In this document: one piece after another, positions 8,323 through 16,807 of the stretch
Numbering within the stretch: the first letter of the stretch is position 1
Layout of the letters: the number at the start of each line of letters is the position of its first letter
NCBI RefSeq assembly: GCF_017355405.1
Contig: NZ_CP061177.1
Coordinates: 1,595,001-1,659,000 of the forward strand
Source: Roseomonas haemaphysalidis
Lineage (GTDB): Bacteria > Pseudomonadota > Alphaproteobacteria > Acetobacterales > Acetobacteraceae
Direction: 5' to 3'
Length of the DNA: 64,000 nt
Notes under the pieces: generated by a model
Databases searched by the model: none
What the model was told of the DNA's origin: nothing
Seen by the model: only the letters and a program-made list of their open reading frames with translations
Translations under genes and position numbers: made by a program

Positions 8323-9621
8323 ATGTCTGGCACGAGCACCGCTCCGCCTCCCAGACCCATGTGGCGCGGGCTGGGTTTCCAGATCATTCTGGCGATGGTG
8401 CTGGGCGTGGCGATGGGATTCCTGTTCCCGGCCGTGGCCGTGCAGCTGAAGATCCTCGGTGACATCTTCCTGCGCCTGATCAAGACGGCCGTGGCGCCGC
8501 TGGTCTTCCTGTGCGTCGCGTCGGGCATCGTCGCGGCGGGGGATTTCAAGCGCATCGGCAAGGTCGGGCTGGTGGCGATGCTGTATTTCGAGCTGATCTC
8601 CACGCTCGCCCTCGCCTTCGGCCTGCTGGCCGGCAACCTGCTGGGGGTGGGGAAGGGCATGGCGGCCGCCACCGCCGCCGCGCAGGGTGCCCGCCCGCCG
8701 GTCCCCGCCGCCGGGGAAGCGCACACGACGCTGGGCTTCATCCTCAACATCTTTCCGGACAACTTCGTGGGCGCCTTCGCGCGCGGCGAGCTGCTGCAGG
8801 TGCTGGTGGTGGCGATCCTGTTCGGCGCCGCGCTGCTGCGCATGAAGGCCGACAAGCGCGCGCCGGTGGAACGCGGTCTCAACCGCATCTCCGATGTGTT
8901 GTTCGAGTTCATCCACATCATCATGATGATGGCGCCGATCGGCACCTTCGGCGCGGTGGCCTTCGCCGTCGGCTCCAGCGGTTCCAGCGTCTTGCTGTCG
9001 CTGGTCTACCTGGTGCTCACCTTCTACGGCACCGTGATCGCGTTCATCGCCATCGTCCTTGGCACGGTGTGCGCGCTGTTCCGTCTCAACCTGTTTCACT
9101 TTCTGCGGTTCATCCGCGAAGAAATCTACATCGTGCTCGGCACCGCATCGTCGGAAAGCGTGCTGCCGCGCCTGCTGGAGAAGCTGCCACGATACGGCGT
9201 GTCGCGGCAAACCGCCGGGCTGGTGCTGCCGACCGGCTATGCCTTCAACCTGGACGGCACCTCGATCTACATGTCCATGGGGGTCATCTTCCTGGCCAAC
9301 GCTTATGGCGTGCCGCTGGACCTGGGGCAGCAGCTCGGCATTCTCGGCATCATGCTGCTGACGTCCAAGGGCGCCGCCACGGTGTCAGGCGGCAGCTTCG
9401 TGGTGTTCGCCGCGACGGTGGCCGCCACGGGCGTGCTGCCGGTCGAGGGGCTGGCGATCCTGTTCGGCGTTTACCGCTTCATGTCGATCGCGGTGGCGAC
9501 CACCAATGTCATCGGCAACAGCATCGCGACGGTGGTGACCGCGAAGATCTGTGGCGAATTCGACGCCGAGCAGCACAGAAAAGTCGATGCCGACTTGGTC
9601 CTCGCGGATGCGGGCCGGTAG
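8323..9621 (+). CDS. Dicarboxylate/amino acid:cation symporter (DAACS, GltP/DctA-like)
   Basis: This 432-residue secondary transporter of the inner membrane imports C4-dicarboxylates or acidic amino acids with H+ or Na+. Family hallmarks are the serine-rich re-entrant loop (GTASSESVLPR, about residue 270), the NLDGTSIYM block (about 310), and a GVYRFMSIAVATTNVIGN segment (about 380) with the conserved Arg/Asn positions. GGGAGAAG lies just upstream of the ATG. The gene follows the fumarase-superfamily lyase on the same strand, which fits uptake of the lyase substrate or recycling of its dicarboxylate product. Substrate specificity is not decided by the sequence. Confidence 0.9.
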   Translation: MSGTSTAPPPRPMWRGLGFQIILAMVLGVAMGFLFPAVAVQLKILGDIFLRLIKTAVAPLVFLCVASGIVAAGDFKRIGKVGLVAMLYFELISTLALAFGLLAGNLLGVGKGMAAATAAAQGARPPVPAAGEAHTTLGFILNIFPDNFVGAFARGELLQVLVVAILFGAALLRMKADKRAPVERGLNRISDVLFEFIHIIMMMAPIGTFGAVAFAVGSSGSSVLLSLVYLVLTFYGTVIAFIAIVLGTVCALFRLNLFHFLRFIREEIYIVLGTASSESVLPRLLEKLPRYGVSRQTAGLVLPTGYAFNLDGTSIYMSMGVIFLANAYGVPLDLGQQLGILGIMLLTSKGAATVSGGSFVVFAATVAATGVLPVEGLAILFGVYRFMSIAVATTNVIGNSIATVVTAKICGEFDAEQHRKVDADLVLADAGR

Positions 9622-9798
9622 GGGCGGCCGGCGCTTCCGCCGCCGTCAGGATGCCGCGGTGCCGGCGGCGCGCTCCGCCGGTGCCATGGTTGCTTTGGGC
9701 GGCGGGGGCTGTCTAGCATGGCCGCCAGCATCAAGACCGCTCGCAGCGGCGCCGCGCCCCGGACACCGGTATTCACGCCTCAGCTGAGAAGAAAGCCT

Positions 9799-11379
9799 AT
9801 GCACCGCCGGTCATTTCTCACAGCCGCCGCAGGGTCGGCCGTCCTTCTGTCCCGACCCGCCCTGGCGCAGGCGCAGCGCACCACGCTGCGCTTCGTGCCG
9901 CAAAGCGACCTGACGGTGATCGACCCCGTCTTCACCACCGCCTATGTCACGCGCAACCACGCGCTGATGGTGTGGGACCAGCTCTACGGCCTGGACAGCA
10001 GCCTGCGCCCGCAGCCGCAGATGGTGGCCGGCCACATCGTGGAGGATGACGGCCGGCTCTGGACCTTCACGCTGCGCCCCGGCCTGAAGTTCCATGACGG
10101 CGAGCCCGTGCGGGGCCGCGACTGCGTCGCCTCCATCCGCCGATGGGCCGAGCGCAACGCCGAGGGCGCGACGCTGATGGCGCGCGTGGCCGAGATCTCC
10201 GCCCCCGCCGACGACCGCTTCGTGATCCGTCTGCAGAAGCCCTATCCCGGCATCCTGGGTACGCTGGCGCGGCTTGGCCCGCCAGCGCTGGTGATCATGC
10301 CCGAGCGGGTGGCGGAAACCCCGTCCAACCAGCAGATCCGGGAGCTGATCGGCTCCGGCCCGTTCCGCTGGAAGGCGGATGAGCGCATCGTCGGCGCCAA
10401 GGTGGTGTACGAGCGCAACCGCGACTACGTGCCCCGGCCGGATGGCACGTCCAGCTGGGCGGCCGGTCCCAAGGTGGTGCATGTGGACCGCGTGGAATGG
10501 ACGGTGATGCCCGACCCCGGCACGGCGATGAGCGCGCTGCAGAACGGCGAGGTCGACTGGTGGGAAAACCCGCCCAACGACCTGCTGCCGCTGATCGATC
10601 GGTCCCGCACCATGCAGGCGCGGCGCAGCAGCCCGCTCGGCATCGTCGGCACCGGCATCTTCAACCACCTGCATCCACCCTTCAACAACACCGAGATCCG
10701 CCGCATCGTGATGGAGGCCTTCTCGCAGGAGGATTGCATGGCGGCGGCGGCGGGCGACCCCAGCATGTGGCGCGCCGGCGTCGGCGTGTTTCCGCCTGAA
10801 ACGCCGATGGCCAACGATGCCGGCATGGCCGCGCTCAATGGCCGCAAGGATTTCGAGGCATCGAAGAAGGCCTTGCAGGCGGCGGGCTACAAGGGCGAGC
10901 GCGTGGTGCTGATGGCGGCCTCCGACAACCCCGTGCTGGCCGCGCTGGGCGAGGTGGCGAACGACGTGCTGCGCCGCCTCGGCATGAACGTCGATTACGT
11001 GGTTTCCGACTGGGGCACGCTGGTGCAGCGCCGCGCCAGCAAGGCGGCGCCGGATGCAGGCGGCTGGAACATGTTCCACACCACCTGGTATGGGCTGGAC
11101 CTGGTCAATCCCGGCGTCAGCCAGATGCTGCGGACCTCCGGCGGGCAGACCTATTTCGGCTGGCCCGAGGTTCCGGAGGTGGACGCGCTGCGGAACGCCT
11201 GGATCGATGCGTCCGAGCCCGCCGGGCAATTGCGGCTGGCGCGCGAGATCCAGGCCGCCGCGCTGCGGCACGCGGTCTACATCCCCACCGGCCAGTACTT
11301 CAACAAGACTGCCTGGACCAGCAGGCTGGCCGACGTGCCGGATGGGTTGCACGTGTTCTGGAGCGCCCGCTTCACCTGA
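9799..11379 (+). CDS. ABC transporter substrate-binding protein, family 5 (peptide type), orphan
   Basis: This 526-residue periplasmic receptor of the DppA/OppA type starts with a twin-arginine-like leader (RRSFLTAAAG, cleavage after ALAQA near residue 26). The family 5 core is visible: the TLRPGLKFHDGEPV block near residue 100 and the VYERNRDY strand region near 205. GAGAAGAAAG precedes the ATG at 9799; an earlier in-frame ATG at 9718 would bury the leader and is rejected. No permease or ATPase genes are adjacent, so it must share an uptake system encoded elsewhere. Its place between the symporter and an M81 peptidase suggests capture of a peptide-like substrate. Confidence 0.9.
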   Translation: MHRRSFLTAAAGSAVLLSRPALAQAQRTTLRFVPQSDLTVIDPVFTTAYVTRNHALMVWDQLYGLDSSLRPQPQMVAGHIVEDDGRLWTFTLRPGLKFHDGEPVRGRDCVASIRRWAERNAEGATLMARVAEISAPADDRFVIRLQKPYPGILGTLARLGPPALVIMPERVAETPSNQQIRELIGSGPFRWKADERIVGAKVVYERNRDYVPRPDGTSSWAAGPKVVHVDRVEWTVMPDPGTAMSALQNGEVDWWENPPNDLLPLIDRSRTMQARRSSPLGIVGTGIFNHLHPPFNNTEIRRIVMEAFSQEDCMAAAAGDPSMWRAGVGVFPPETPMANDAGMAALNGRKDFEASKKALQAAGYKGERVVLMAASDNPVLAALGEVANDVLRRLGMNVDYVVSDWGTLVQRRASKAAPDAGGWNMFHTTWYGLDLVNPGVSQMLRTSGGQTYFGWPEVPEVDALRNAWIDASEPAGQLRLAREIQAAALRHAVYIPTGQYFNKTAWTSRLADVPDGLHVFWSARFT

Positions 11380-11450
11380 CCGGCCCGCCGCCGCTGTTTC
11401 CACCCCGCTCGCTCAGGGCGCCGCAACGTCGCGGCGCCAAAGGATGACCC

Positions 11451-12911
11451 ATGCGTATCGCGATCGCCCAGGTCTCGCATGAGACCAACACCTTTTCCAG
11501 CGAACTGACCGACCAGGCCGCCTTCTCCATCCGCTCCTGGATCGAGGGGGAGGAGATCCTGAACCGCCACCGCGGCGTGCGGGACTACATCGGCGGCATG
11601 GTCGACGAGGCGCAGGCGCTGGGCGGCATCGAGCTGCTGCCGACCTTCGCCGCCATCACCAGCCCATCGGGCTTTATCCGGGCGGAAACCTGGGCGGAGA
11701 TCAAGCGCCGGGTGCTGGACGGGCTGCGCGCCGTGGCCCCCTTCGACGCCATCTGCCTGGAGTTGCACGGTGCCGGCATTGCCGAAAGCACCGGCGACAT
11801 CGAGGGAGACCTGCTGCGGACCCTGCGGCTGGACTACGGTGCCGCCATGCCGATCGCGGCGACCCTCGACCTGCATGGCAACATCACCGAGCGGATGGTC
11901 GACAACGCCGACATGTTGTTTGGCGTGAAGGAATACCCGCATATCGACATGTATGAGCGGGGCCGGGATGCCATCCATCATCTGCACCTGATGGTGCGCG
12001 GCCTGCTCAAGCCGCGCATGGCGCTGACCCGGCTGCCGATGATGATTCCGACCACCACGACCTTTCATGGCCCGCTGAAAGCGGTGAATGCCCGTTGCGC
12101 CGAGTGGGAGGCGAAGCCGGGCATGTTGAACTGCGCCGCCTATCACGGCTTTCCCTACGGTGATTCGGACGCCACCTGCGTGTCCGTGATCGCCATCGCG
12201 GATGGCGACGAGGCGCTGGCGCGAAAGGCGGCGCGCGATGTCGCCGACGTCATCTGGCGGCAGCGCGACGTCTTCACGGTTGATCTGCCCGGCGCGGCGG
12301 AGGGGCTGGAACTGGCGCTGTCCTGCCCGGAAGCGCCGGTGATCGTCAACGAGACCTCCGACAATCCCGGCGCGGGTGCGCCGGGCGATGGCACGTGGCT
12401 GCTGGCCGAGCTGCTGCGCCGGAACGTGCCGGGCACCTGCTTCGCGCATCTTGCCGACTCCGCGGTGGTGGCCGCTGCCCACCGGGCGGGGGAGGGTGCG
12501 CGCATAGCCGTCTCGCTGGGCGGCAAGGTGGACACGCTGCACGGTCCGCCGCTGGAGGTCGAGGCCGAGGTCGTGATGAACACGCGCTGCCGCTTCATCG
12601 CCAGCACGCCGATGGGCAAGGGTGGCGAGCGGGACTACGGCTTGTCCACCCGGCTGCGCATCGGGCATGTCGACGTCATCGTCACCGAGTTGAAGTCGCA
12701 GCTGCTGGATGACGAGATGCTCAAGCTGCACGGCATGCCGATGGACGGCTACAAGGTCATCGCCATCAAGTCGAGCCAGCACTTCCGCGCCTTCTTCGAG
12801 ACCGCGGCGGCGCGGATCGTGACAGTGGATACCCCCGGCATCTCGACCTTCAACTTCGCAACCTTCGATTTCTCCACCGCCGCACGATACCTGTACCCGA
12901 TCGCCGGGTGA
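11451..12911 (+). CDS. M81 family metallopeptidase (MlrC-like)
   Basis: This 486-residue protein matches the MlrC family, first known from microcystin breakdown and common in amino-acid and peptide catabolic clusters. Likely zinc ligands are in SHETNTF near residue 9, LDLHGN near 140 and HIDMYERG near 165. The C-terminal MlrC domain begins near residue 300 (DNPGAGAPGDGTW). AAAGGA lies upstream of the ATG. The gene is the last of the plus-strand run that starts at the lyase, 71 bases after the solute receptor. A cytoplasmic amide or peptide hydrolase acting on the imported compound is the likely role. Confidence 0.9.
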   Translation: MRIAIAQVSHETNTFSSELTDQAAFSIRSWIEGEEILNRHRGVRDYIGGMVDEAQALGGIELLPTFAAITSPSGFIRAETWAEIKRRVLDGLRAVAPFDAICLELHGAGIAESTGDIEGDLLRTLRLDYGAAMPIAATLDLHGNITERMVDNADMLFGVKEYPHIDMYERGRDAIHHLHLMVRGLLKPRMALTRLPMMIPTTTTFHGPLKAVNARCAEWEAKPGMLNCAAYHGFPYGDSDATCVSVIAIADGDEALARKAARDVADVIWRQRDVFTVDLPGAAEGLELALSCPEAPVIVNETSDNPGAGAPGDGTWLLAELLRRNVPGTCFAHLADSAVVAAAHRAGEGARIAVSLGGKVDTLHGPPLEVEAEVVMNTRCRFIASTPMGKGGERDYGLSTRLRIGHVDVIVTELKSQLLDDEMLKLHGMPMDGYKVIAIKSSQHFRAFFETAAARIVTVDTPGISTFNFATFDFSTAARYLYPIAG

Positions 12912-12936
12912 TGCCAGGGGCAGGCGCCGGCAGGTT

Positions 12937-12953
12937 TCCGCACGGTGTGCGGA
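12937..12953. terminator. Hairpin between convergent genes, possible terminator
   Basis: A 7-bp perfect stem (TCCGCAC / GTGCGGA) with a GGT loop lies 26 bases after the M81 gene. No T-run follows on either strand, so it is not a canonical intrinsic terminator. Confidence 0.4.
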
Positions 12954-13080
12954 TGCCATATCGAGCGCCTGCGTCCTTGGGAGCATCGCGGGGCTATCCG
13001 GTCTGGCGAAGGAACGCGAGCGCTGAGCCGGCGATCTGGCCGATCCCTGGCTCGCCTCCGTCATTCGCCCGCGTCATCGT

Positions 13081-13806
13081 CTATGATTGCTGGCCGGAAG
13101 GATGGGGCGTGCCACCAAGGGCACGAGTGAGATCGGCCGCGACGGTCAGCACGGTCCTGGCGGCCCTGTTTGCCGCTTCCCGGTCAAAGCGCGTGACCGG
13201 CCCCGTCAAGCTGAGGGCGCCTGCGAAACTTTCGCCGGGCCCGAAGACGGGAACCGCCATGCTGGCGATGTGGGGGTCTGTCGCTCCGCTCGTATACAGC
13301 GGGAGCGAGACCCCGGTTTCTCCGCGGTGTGCGACGTCCTCGAACAGGCGGAGCACCTGCGCCGTCGCCGAATCATCCATCGGTCGCAGGTCGCCCTGCC
13401 GTACGTGCAGGCGGAGGGTGTGCGGCGAGTCAGCCCGGTACAAGCAAAGCCGCTGGTTGCCGCTCCGCACATACAAAGAGGCGCTTTCACCCGTCGCCGC
13501 GACCAGCTTCTCCAGAGCGGGCATGACATGCGCCTCGATCCGGAAGGACTGCTGGTAGACCGAGCCCAGGCGGAACAGCTCGACGCCCAGGCGGTACGAC
13601 CCATCGGGCAGCCGCACCAGATAACCGTGCTCCTCCAGCGAGATGGCGAGCCGCATGATCGTGGTCTTCACCAGACCCGTCCGCGCTGTCAGCTCCGCCA
13701 GCGATACGGCGTCGTCGCCCTTGCGGAAGGCGGACAGCAGGGTGAGGGCGCGCCCTGCCGAGGCGACGCCTTCCAATGAAGCGATGGGTCGGGTCGGGGT
13801 GGTCAT
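13081..13806 (-). CDS. IclR-family transcriptional regulator
   Basis: This 241-residue regulator has an N-terminal winged helix (about residues 12-70; LAELTARTGLVKTTIMRLAISLEEHGYL) and an IclR effector domain (about 80-235). IclR proteins of this type usually control aromatic or sugar-acid catabolism. It is the last gene of a minus-strand run with the SMP-30 gene (47 bases upstream) and a Bug receptor. The ATG at 13806 gives the normal family length. It probably controls this operon and the divergent RraA/dehydrogenase genes, but no direct evidence is visible beyond location. Confidence 0.9.
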   Translation of the reverse strand: MTTPTRPIASLEGVASAGRALTLLSAFRKGDDAVSLAELTARTGLVKTTIMRLAISLEEHGYLVRLPDGSYRLGVELFRLGSVYQQSFRIEAHVMPALEKLVAATGESASLYVRSGNQRLCLYRADSPHTLRLHVRQGDLRPMDDSATAQVLRLFEDVAHRGETGVSLPLYTSGATDPHIASMAVPVFGPGESFAGALSLTGPVTRFDREAANRAARTVLTVAADLTRALGGTPHPSGQQS

Positions 13807-13853
13807 GCAAGCACCGTTACGACCCGGGCGGGCTGACGGCAAGCCAGCCCTGA

Positions 13854-14783
13854 TCAGGCGTGAGCGGCGTGGGAGTAGAGCGGTTGCCCGGGTACCGGCA
13901 GGGTTGCCCGCAGGATCGACCCGGTTTCGGACTCCGTGATGAAGAGGCTGCGGCCGTCCGCGCCTCCGAAGGCCAGATTGGTGGTGGACCATCCGGCGCA
14001 GGAGGCGATGCGGGCCAGTGGCTCGGCGCGGGGCGACAGGCGCCACACCGTGCCGAAACCCGCATGGGCGACCAGCAGCCCGCCCTCGGCGTCCAGCGCC
14101 AGCCCGTCGGGGCCGCTGGGTCCACCATGCAAGTGACAGAAGATGCTGGCCTTGGTCACGCTGCCATCGGCATGCAGCGGCAGGCGCCAGATCTGGTTGG
14201 CCCGCGTCACCGCCACCAGCAGAAAGGACGCGTCCGGCGCCACCACGATGCCGTTGGGGCTCGGCACCGTGTCGATCAGGCAATCCAGCCGCCCATCCGT
14301 GCTCAGGCGGTAGACGCGCCCGGTGGGGTCCTGCAGCCCGGTCTGGCCCTGGTCGGTGAAGTACAGCTCGCCCCCGGCTCCGAAGACCAGGTCGTTGACG
14401 CCCTTGAAGCTTTCAGAGCGCACGGTGTCCAGGAACGGGGTGACGGCGCCGCCTTCCGGGTCCAGCAACATGATGCCGCGCTTGTAGTCGGTGATGAAGA
14501 TCCGCCCGTCCCGATGGATCTTCAGCCCGTTCGGCCAGCCGTCATATTCGGCAACCTGCTCCCATTCCCCCGCGGGCGAGACGCGGAAGATGCGGCCAAA
14601 GGGGATGTCGGTGACGTAGAGCCTGCCCTGCCGGTCGAAGGCGGGGCCTTCCAGAAAGCTGTCCACCGGCCGCCCGGCACGGTTGGCATCGCCCCAGGCG
14701 CTGCGCCGCGGCTGCCGGAAGCGGTCCGGCAGGCGGGTGAAGATCTCGGTCTCGATGCGCGGAGGCGCGGCGAAGAAGCTCAT
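13854..14783 (-). CDS. SMP-30/gluconolactonase-like (LRE) family protein
   Basis: This 309-residue six-bladed beta-propeller is predicted to hydrolyse a sugar or aliphatic lactone to the open acid. Metal-binding positions of the family are seen at FLEGPAFD (Glu, about residue 44), GVNDLVFG (Asn/Asp, about 128), SPNGIVV (Asn, about 177) and GPDGLALD (Asp, about 227). There is no signal peptide. It lies 11 bases after the Bug receptor gene and 47 before the IclR gene, so the three form one operon. With RraA, dehydrogenase and oxidase genes nearby, a hydroxy-acid or sugar-acid pathway is likely. Confidence 0.9.
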   Translation of the reverse strand: MSFFAAPPRIETEIFTRLPDRFRQPRRSAWGDANRAGRPVDSFLEGPAFDRQGRLYVTDIPFGRIFRVSPAGEWEQVAEYDGWPNGLKIHRDGRIFITDYKRGIMLLDPEGGAVTPFLDTVRSESFKGVNDLVFGAGGELYFTDQGQTGLQDPTGRVYRLSTDGRLDCLIDTVPSPNGIVVAPDASFLLVAVTRANQIWRLPLHADGSVTKASIFCHLHGGPSGPDGLALDAEGGLLVAHAGFGTVWRLSPRAEPLARIASCAGWSTTNLAFGGADGRSLFITESETGSILRATLPVPGQPLYSHAAHA

Positions 14784-14794
14784 CGTCGTGGCCC

Positions 14795-15793
14795 TTACTG
14801 CTTCTCGATGCCGCCGGCGGCGGCGACGTCGCGCCAGCGCGCCGTTTCCTCCTGGATCAGGCGGGCGAAGGCATCAGGCGCGATGCCGCCCGGCTCCGAG
14901 CCGAGGTCGGCGATGAAGCTCTTCATGTCGGGGGCGGCAAGGGCGCGGGCGGCTTCCTGCTGCAGGCGCTGCACCACGGCATCCGGCGTGCCCTTCGGCG
15001 CGGCCAGGCCAGACCAGTTGATGACGCTGTAGCCCGGCAGTCCGGCTTCCCCGAAGGTCGGTACCTCCGGCAGCGCCGCCACGCGGTGCGCGCCGCTGAT
15101 GGCCAGCGGCCGCAGCTGCCCGCCGCGGATGTTGCCGAGCGCCGAGCCGGGCGACAGCATGACCAGGCTGACATTGCCCGACAGCACGCCGATCACCGCT
15201 TCCCCCGCGCCGCGATAGGGCACGTGGTACAGCTTGACGTCCGCCGCGCGCTCGAAGGCGAGCGTCGCGAAATGCGGCGCGCTGCCGGTGCCGCCGGTGC
15301 CATAGGTCAGCTTCTCGGGGTCCTGCTTCGCCGCCGCGATCAGGGCGGCGAGGTCGCGGAAGGGCGACTTCTCGCCCACCGCCAGCAGGATCGGCGAGAA
15401 GGCGGTGACCGTGACCGGGCGGAAGGCGGTCTCGAAGTCGAAGGGCAGGCGGCTGAACAGGTAGGGCAGCATGGCGTAGGTGTTGTCCATGGCCAGCAGC
15501 GTGTAGCCGTCCGGCGCCGCCCGGGCGGCCTCGCCCGCGCCAATGGTGCCCGTGGCCCCCGACTTGTTCTCGACCACGAAGGGCTGGCCCATCTGCTCGG
15601 ACAACTTCTGCGACAGGCGCCGGGCCAGCGTGTCCACCGCGCCGCCGGGCGCCCAGGGCACGACCACCCGCACGGCACGTGCCGGGTAGCTTTCCTGCGA
15701 CACGGCGGGACGGGCCAGCGGCAATGCCAGCCCGGCCATGCCTGCGCCCAGGAGGACGCGGCGCGACACGGGCGTGAACGTGCGGTGGGTCAT
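14795..15793 (-). CDS. Bug/TctC-like tripartite tricarboxylate transporter substrate-binding protein
   Basis: This 332-residue periplasmic receptor has a twin-arginine-like leader (SRRVLLGAGMAGLALPLARPA; cleavage near residue 32). The first mature block is VRVVVPWAPGGAVDTLAR, with the GG-x-D/S pattern that contacts the ligand carboxylate; further Bug motifs are GATGTIGAGEAARAAPDG and YHVPYRGAGEA. AAAGGGA lies upstream of the ATG at 15793. No TctA/TctB membrane genes are nearby, as is usual for orphan Bug proteins. It heads the SMP-30/IclR operon and is divergent from the RraA-like gene, so its ligand is probably an organic acid of the same pathway. Confidence 0.93.
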   Translation of the reverse strand: MTHRTFTPVSRRVLLGAGMAGLALPLARPAVSQESYPARAVRVVVPWAPGGAVDTLARRLSQKLSEQMGQPFVVENKSGATGTIGAGEAARAAPDGYTLLAMDNTYAMLPYLFSRLPFDFETAFRPVTVTAFSPILLAVGEKSPFRDLAALIAAAKQDPEKLTYGTGGTGSAPHFATLAFERAADVKLYHVPYRGAGEAVIGVLSGNVSLVMLSPGSALGNIRGGQLRPLAISGAHRVAALPEVPTFGEAGLPGYSVINWSGLAAPKGTPDAVVQRLQQEAARALAAPDMKSFIADLGSEPGGIAPDAFARLIQEETARWRDVAAAGGIEKQ

Positions 15794-15823
15794 GGTGCTT
15801 TCATCCCTTTCTCGCCAAATTCG

Positions 15824-15839
15824 AAACGGCGTTGCGTTT
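15824..15839. promoter_or_regulatory. Inverted repeat in divergent promoter (AAACG-6-CGTTT)
   Basis: A 5-bp inverted repeat with a 6-base spacer lies 30 bases upstream of the Bug receptor gene. It is a weak candidate operator for the IclR regulator encoded in the same operon. Confidence 0.3.
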
Positions 15840-15853
15840 TGTCTGGGGTTCTG

Positions 15854-15866
15854 GCATTCGGAATGC
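15854..15866. promoter_or_regulatory. Inverted repeat in divergent promoter (GCATTC-G-GAATGC)
   Basis: A perfect 6-bp inverted repeat with a single central base lies between the Bug receptor and RraA genes. Its position near the middle of the 129-base divergent region fits a regulator site, perhaps for the IclR protein. Confidence 0.4.
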
Positions 15867-15922
15867 ATCGTTGTCAAACAAACGGCGCTGTCATGGCGCC
15901 TCCCAAGGGAAAGGGGACGGCC

Positions 15923-16603
15923 ATGGCCGCTGGATTTCGCATTCTTCGCCGCACGCGCTGCGTTGCGCCCGCGCTGGTTGACAGCTTTCGTTCCCTGCCG
16001 GTCGCGAATGTCAGCGACGTGATGTCGCGCATGACGGCGGGGGGAGCACGCCTCCGCCCGATGCACGCCGATGGTGCTGTGCTGAGCGGCCCCGCCCTGA
16101 CCGTGAAAACGCGGCCCGGCGACAACCTGATGATCCACAAGGCCATCGCGCTGGCCGAGCCCGGCGACGTGATTGTGGTGGATGCGGGTGGGGATCTCAC
16201 CAACGCGCTGATCGGCGAGCTGATGCTGGCGCAGATGGTGAAGCGCGGCCTTGGCGGCATCGTGATCAACGGCGCGATCCGCGACAGCGCTGCCATCCGT
16301 GCGCAGAACTTCCCGGTCTTCGCGGCCGGCGTGACGCATCGTGGCCCCTACAAGGATGGCCCGGGCGAGATCAACCTTCCTGTGGCCATCGACGGCATGG
16401 TGATCGCGCCGGGCGACCTGATCCTCGGCGACGACGACGGCCTGCTGTGCGTGCCCTTCGAGGAAGCCGATGTCATCCATGCCGCCGCCAGCGCCAAGCA
16501 CGCGGCGGAAGGAAAGCAGGTCGCCGATATCGCGGCGGGGACCCATGACGCTTCCTGGGTCGATGCGTCTCTGCGGCGTCTGGGCTGCGAGGGGCTGGAC
16601 TAG
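15923..16603 (+). CDS. RraA-family protein (4-hydroxy-4-methyl-2-oxoglutarate/4-carboxy-4-hydroxy-2-oxoadipate aldolase-like)
   Basis: This 226-residue RraA-fold protein resembles class II pyruvate aldolases such as HMG/CHA aldolase. Key blocks are VANVSDVMSRM near residue 20, GPALTVKTRPGDN near 57, and GIVINGAIRDSAAIR near 113, where the Arg-Asp pair binds substrate and metal. The ATG at 15923 is preferred because AGGGGA lies five bases upstream; an in-frame ATG at 15893 has no ribosome site. A dehydrogenase follows downstream. Aldol cleavage of a hydroxy-oxo acid is the likely role, though some RraA-fold proteins are RNase E inhibitors or oxaloacetate decarboxylases. Confidence 0.88.
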   Translation: MAAGFRILRRTRCVAPALVDSFRSLPVANVSDVMSRMTAGGARLRPMHADGAVLSGPALTVKTRPGDNLMIHKAIALAEPGDVIVVDAGGDLTNALIGELMLAQMVKRGLGGIVINGAIRDSAAIRAQNFPVFAAGVTHRGPYKDGPGEINLPVAIDGMVIAPGDLILGDDDGLLCVPFEEADVIHAAASAKHAAEGKQVADIAAGTHDASWVDASLRRLGCEGLD

Positions 16604-16807
16604 CCGCCCGCCAAGCCAAGGCAGGGTGGCGCCGGGAAAGCAAAGCCCCGGGCCGGGGTGAACATGCTGGTCCGACGTCACCGGCCGTTATCGGCCCGCG
16701 TCCGGTTTCGCGCCCGGGTGATCGCCGGCGCGCAATGCCGTCTCACGGCGCCTGTGGAAAGCTCAATTCGCGCAATGCCGACTTTGCCAGTTCCGGAACA
16801 CCGCCCC

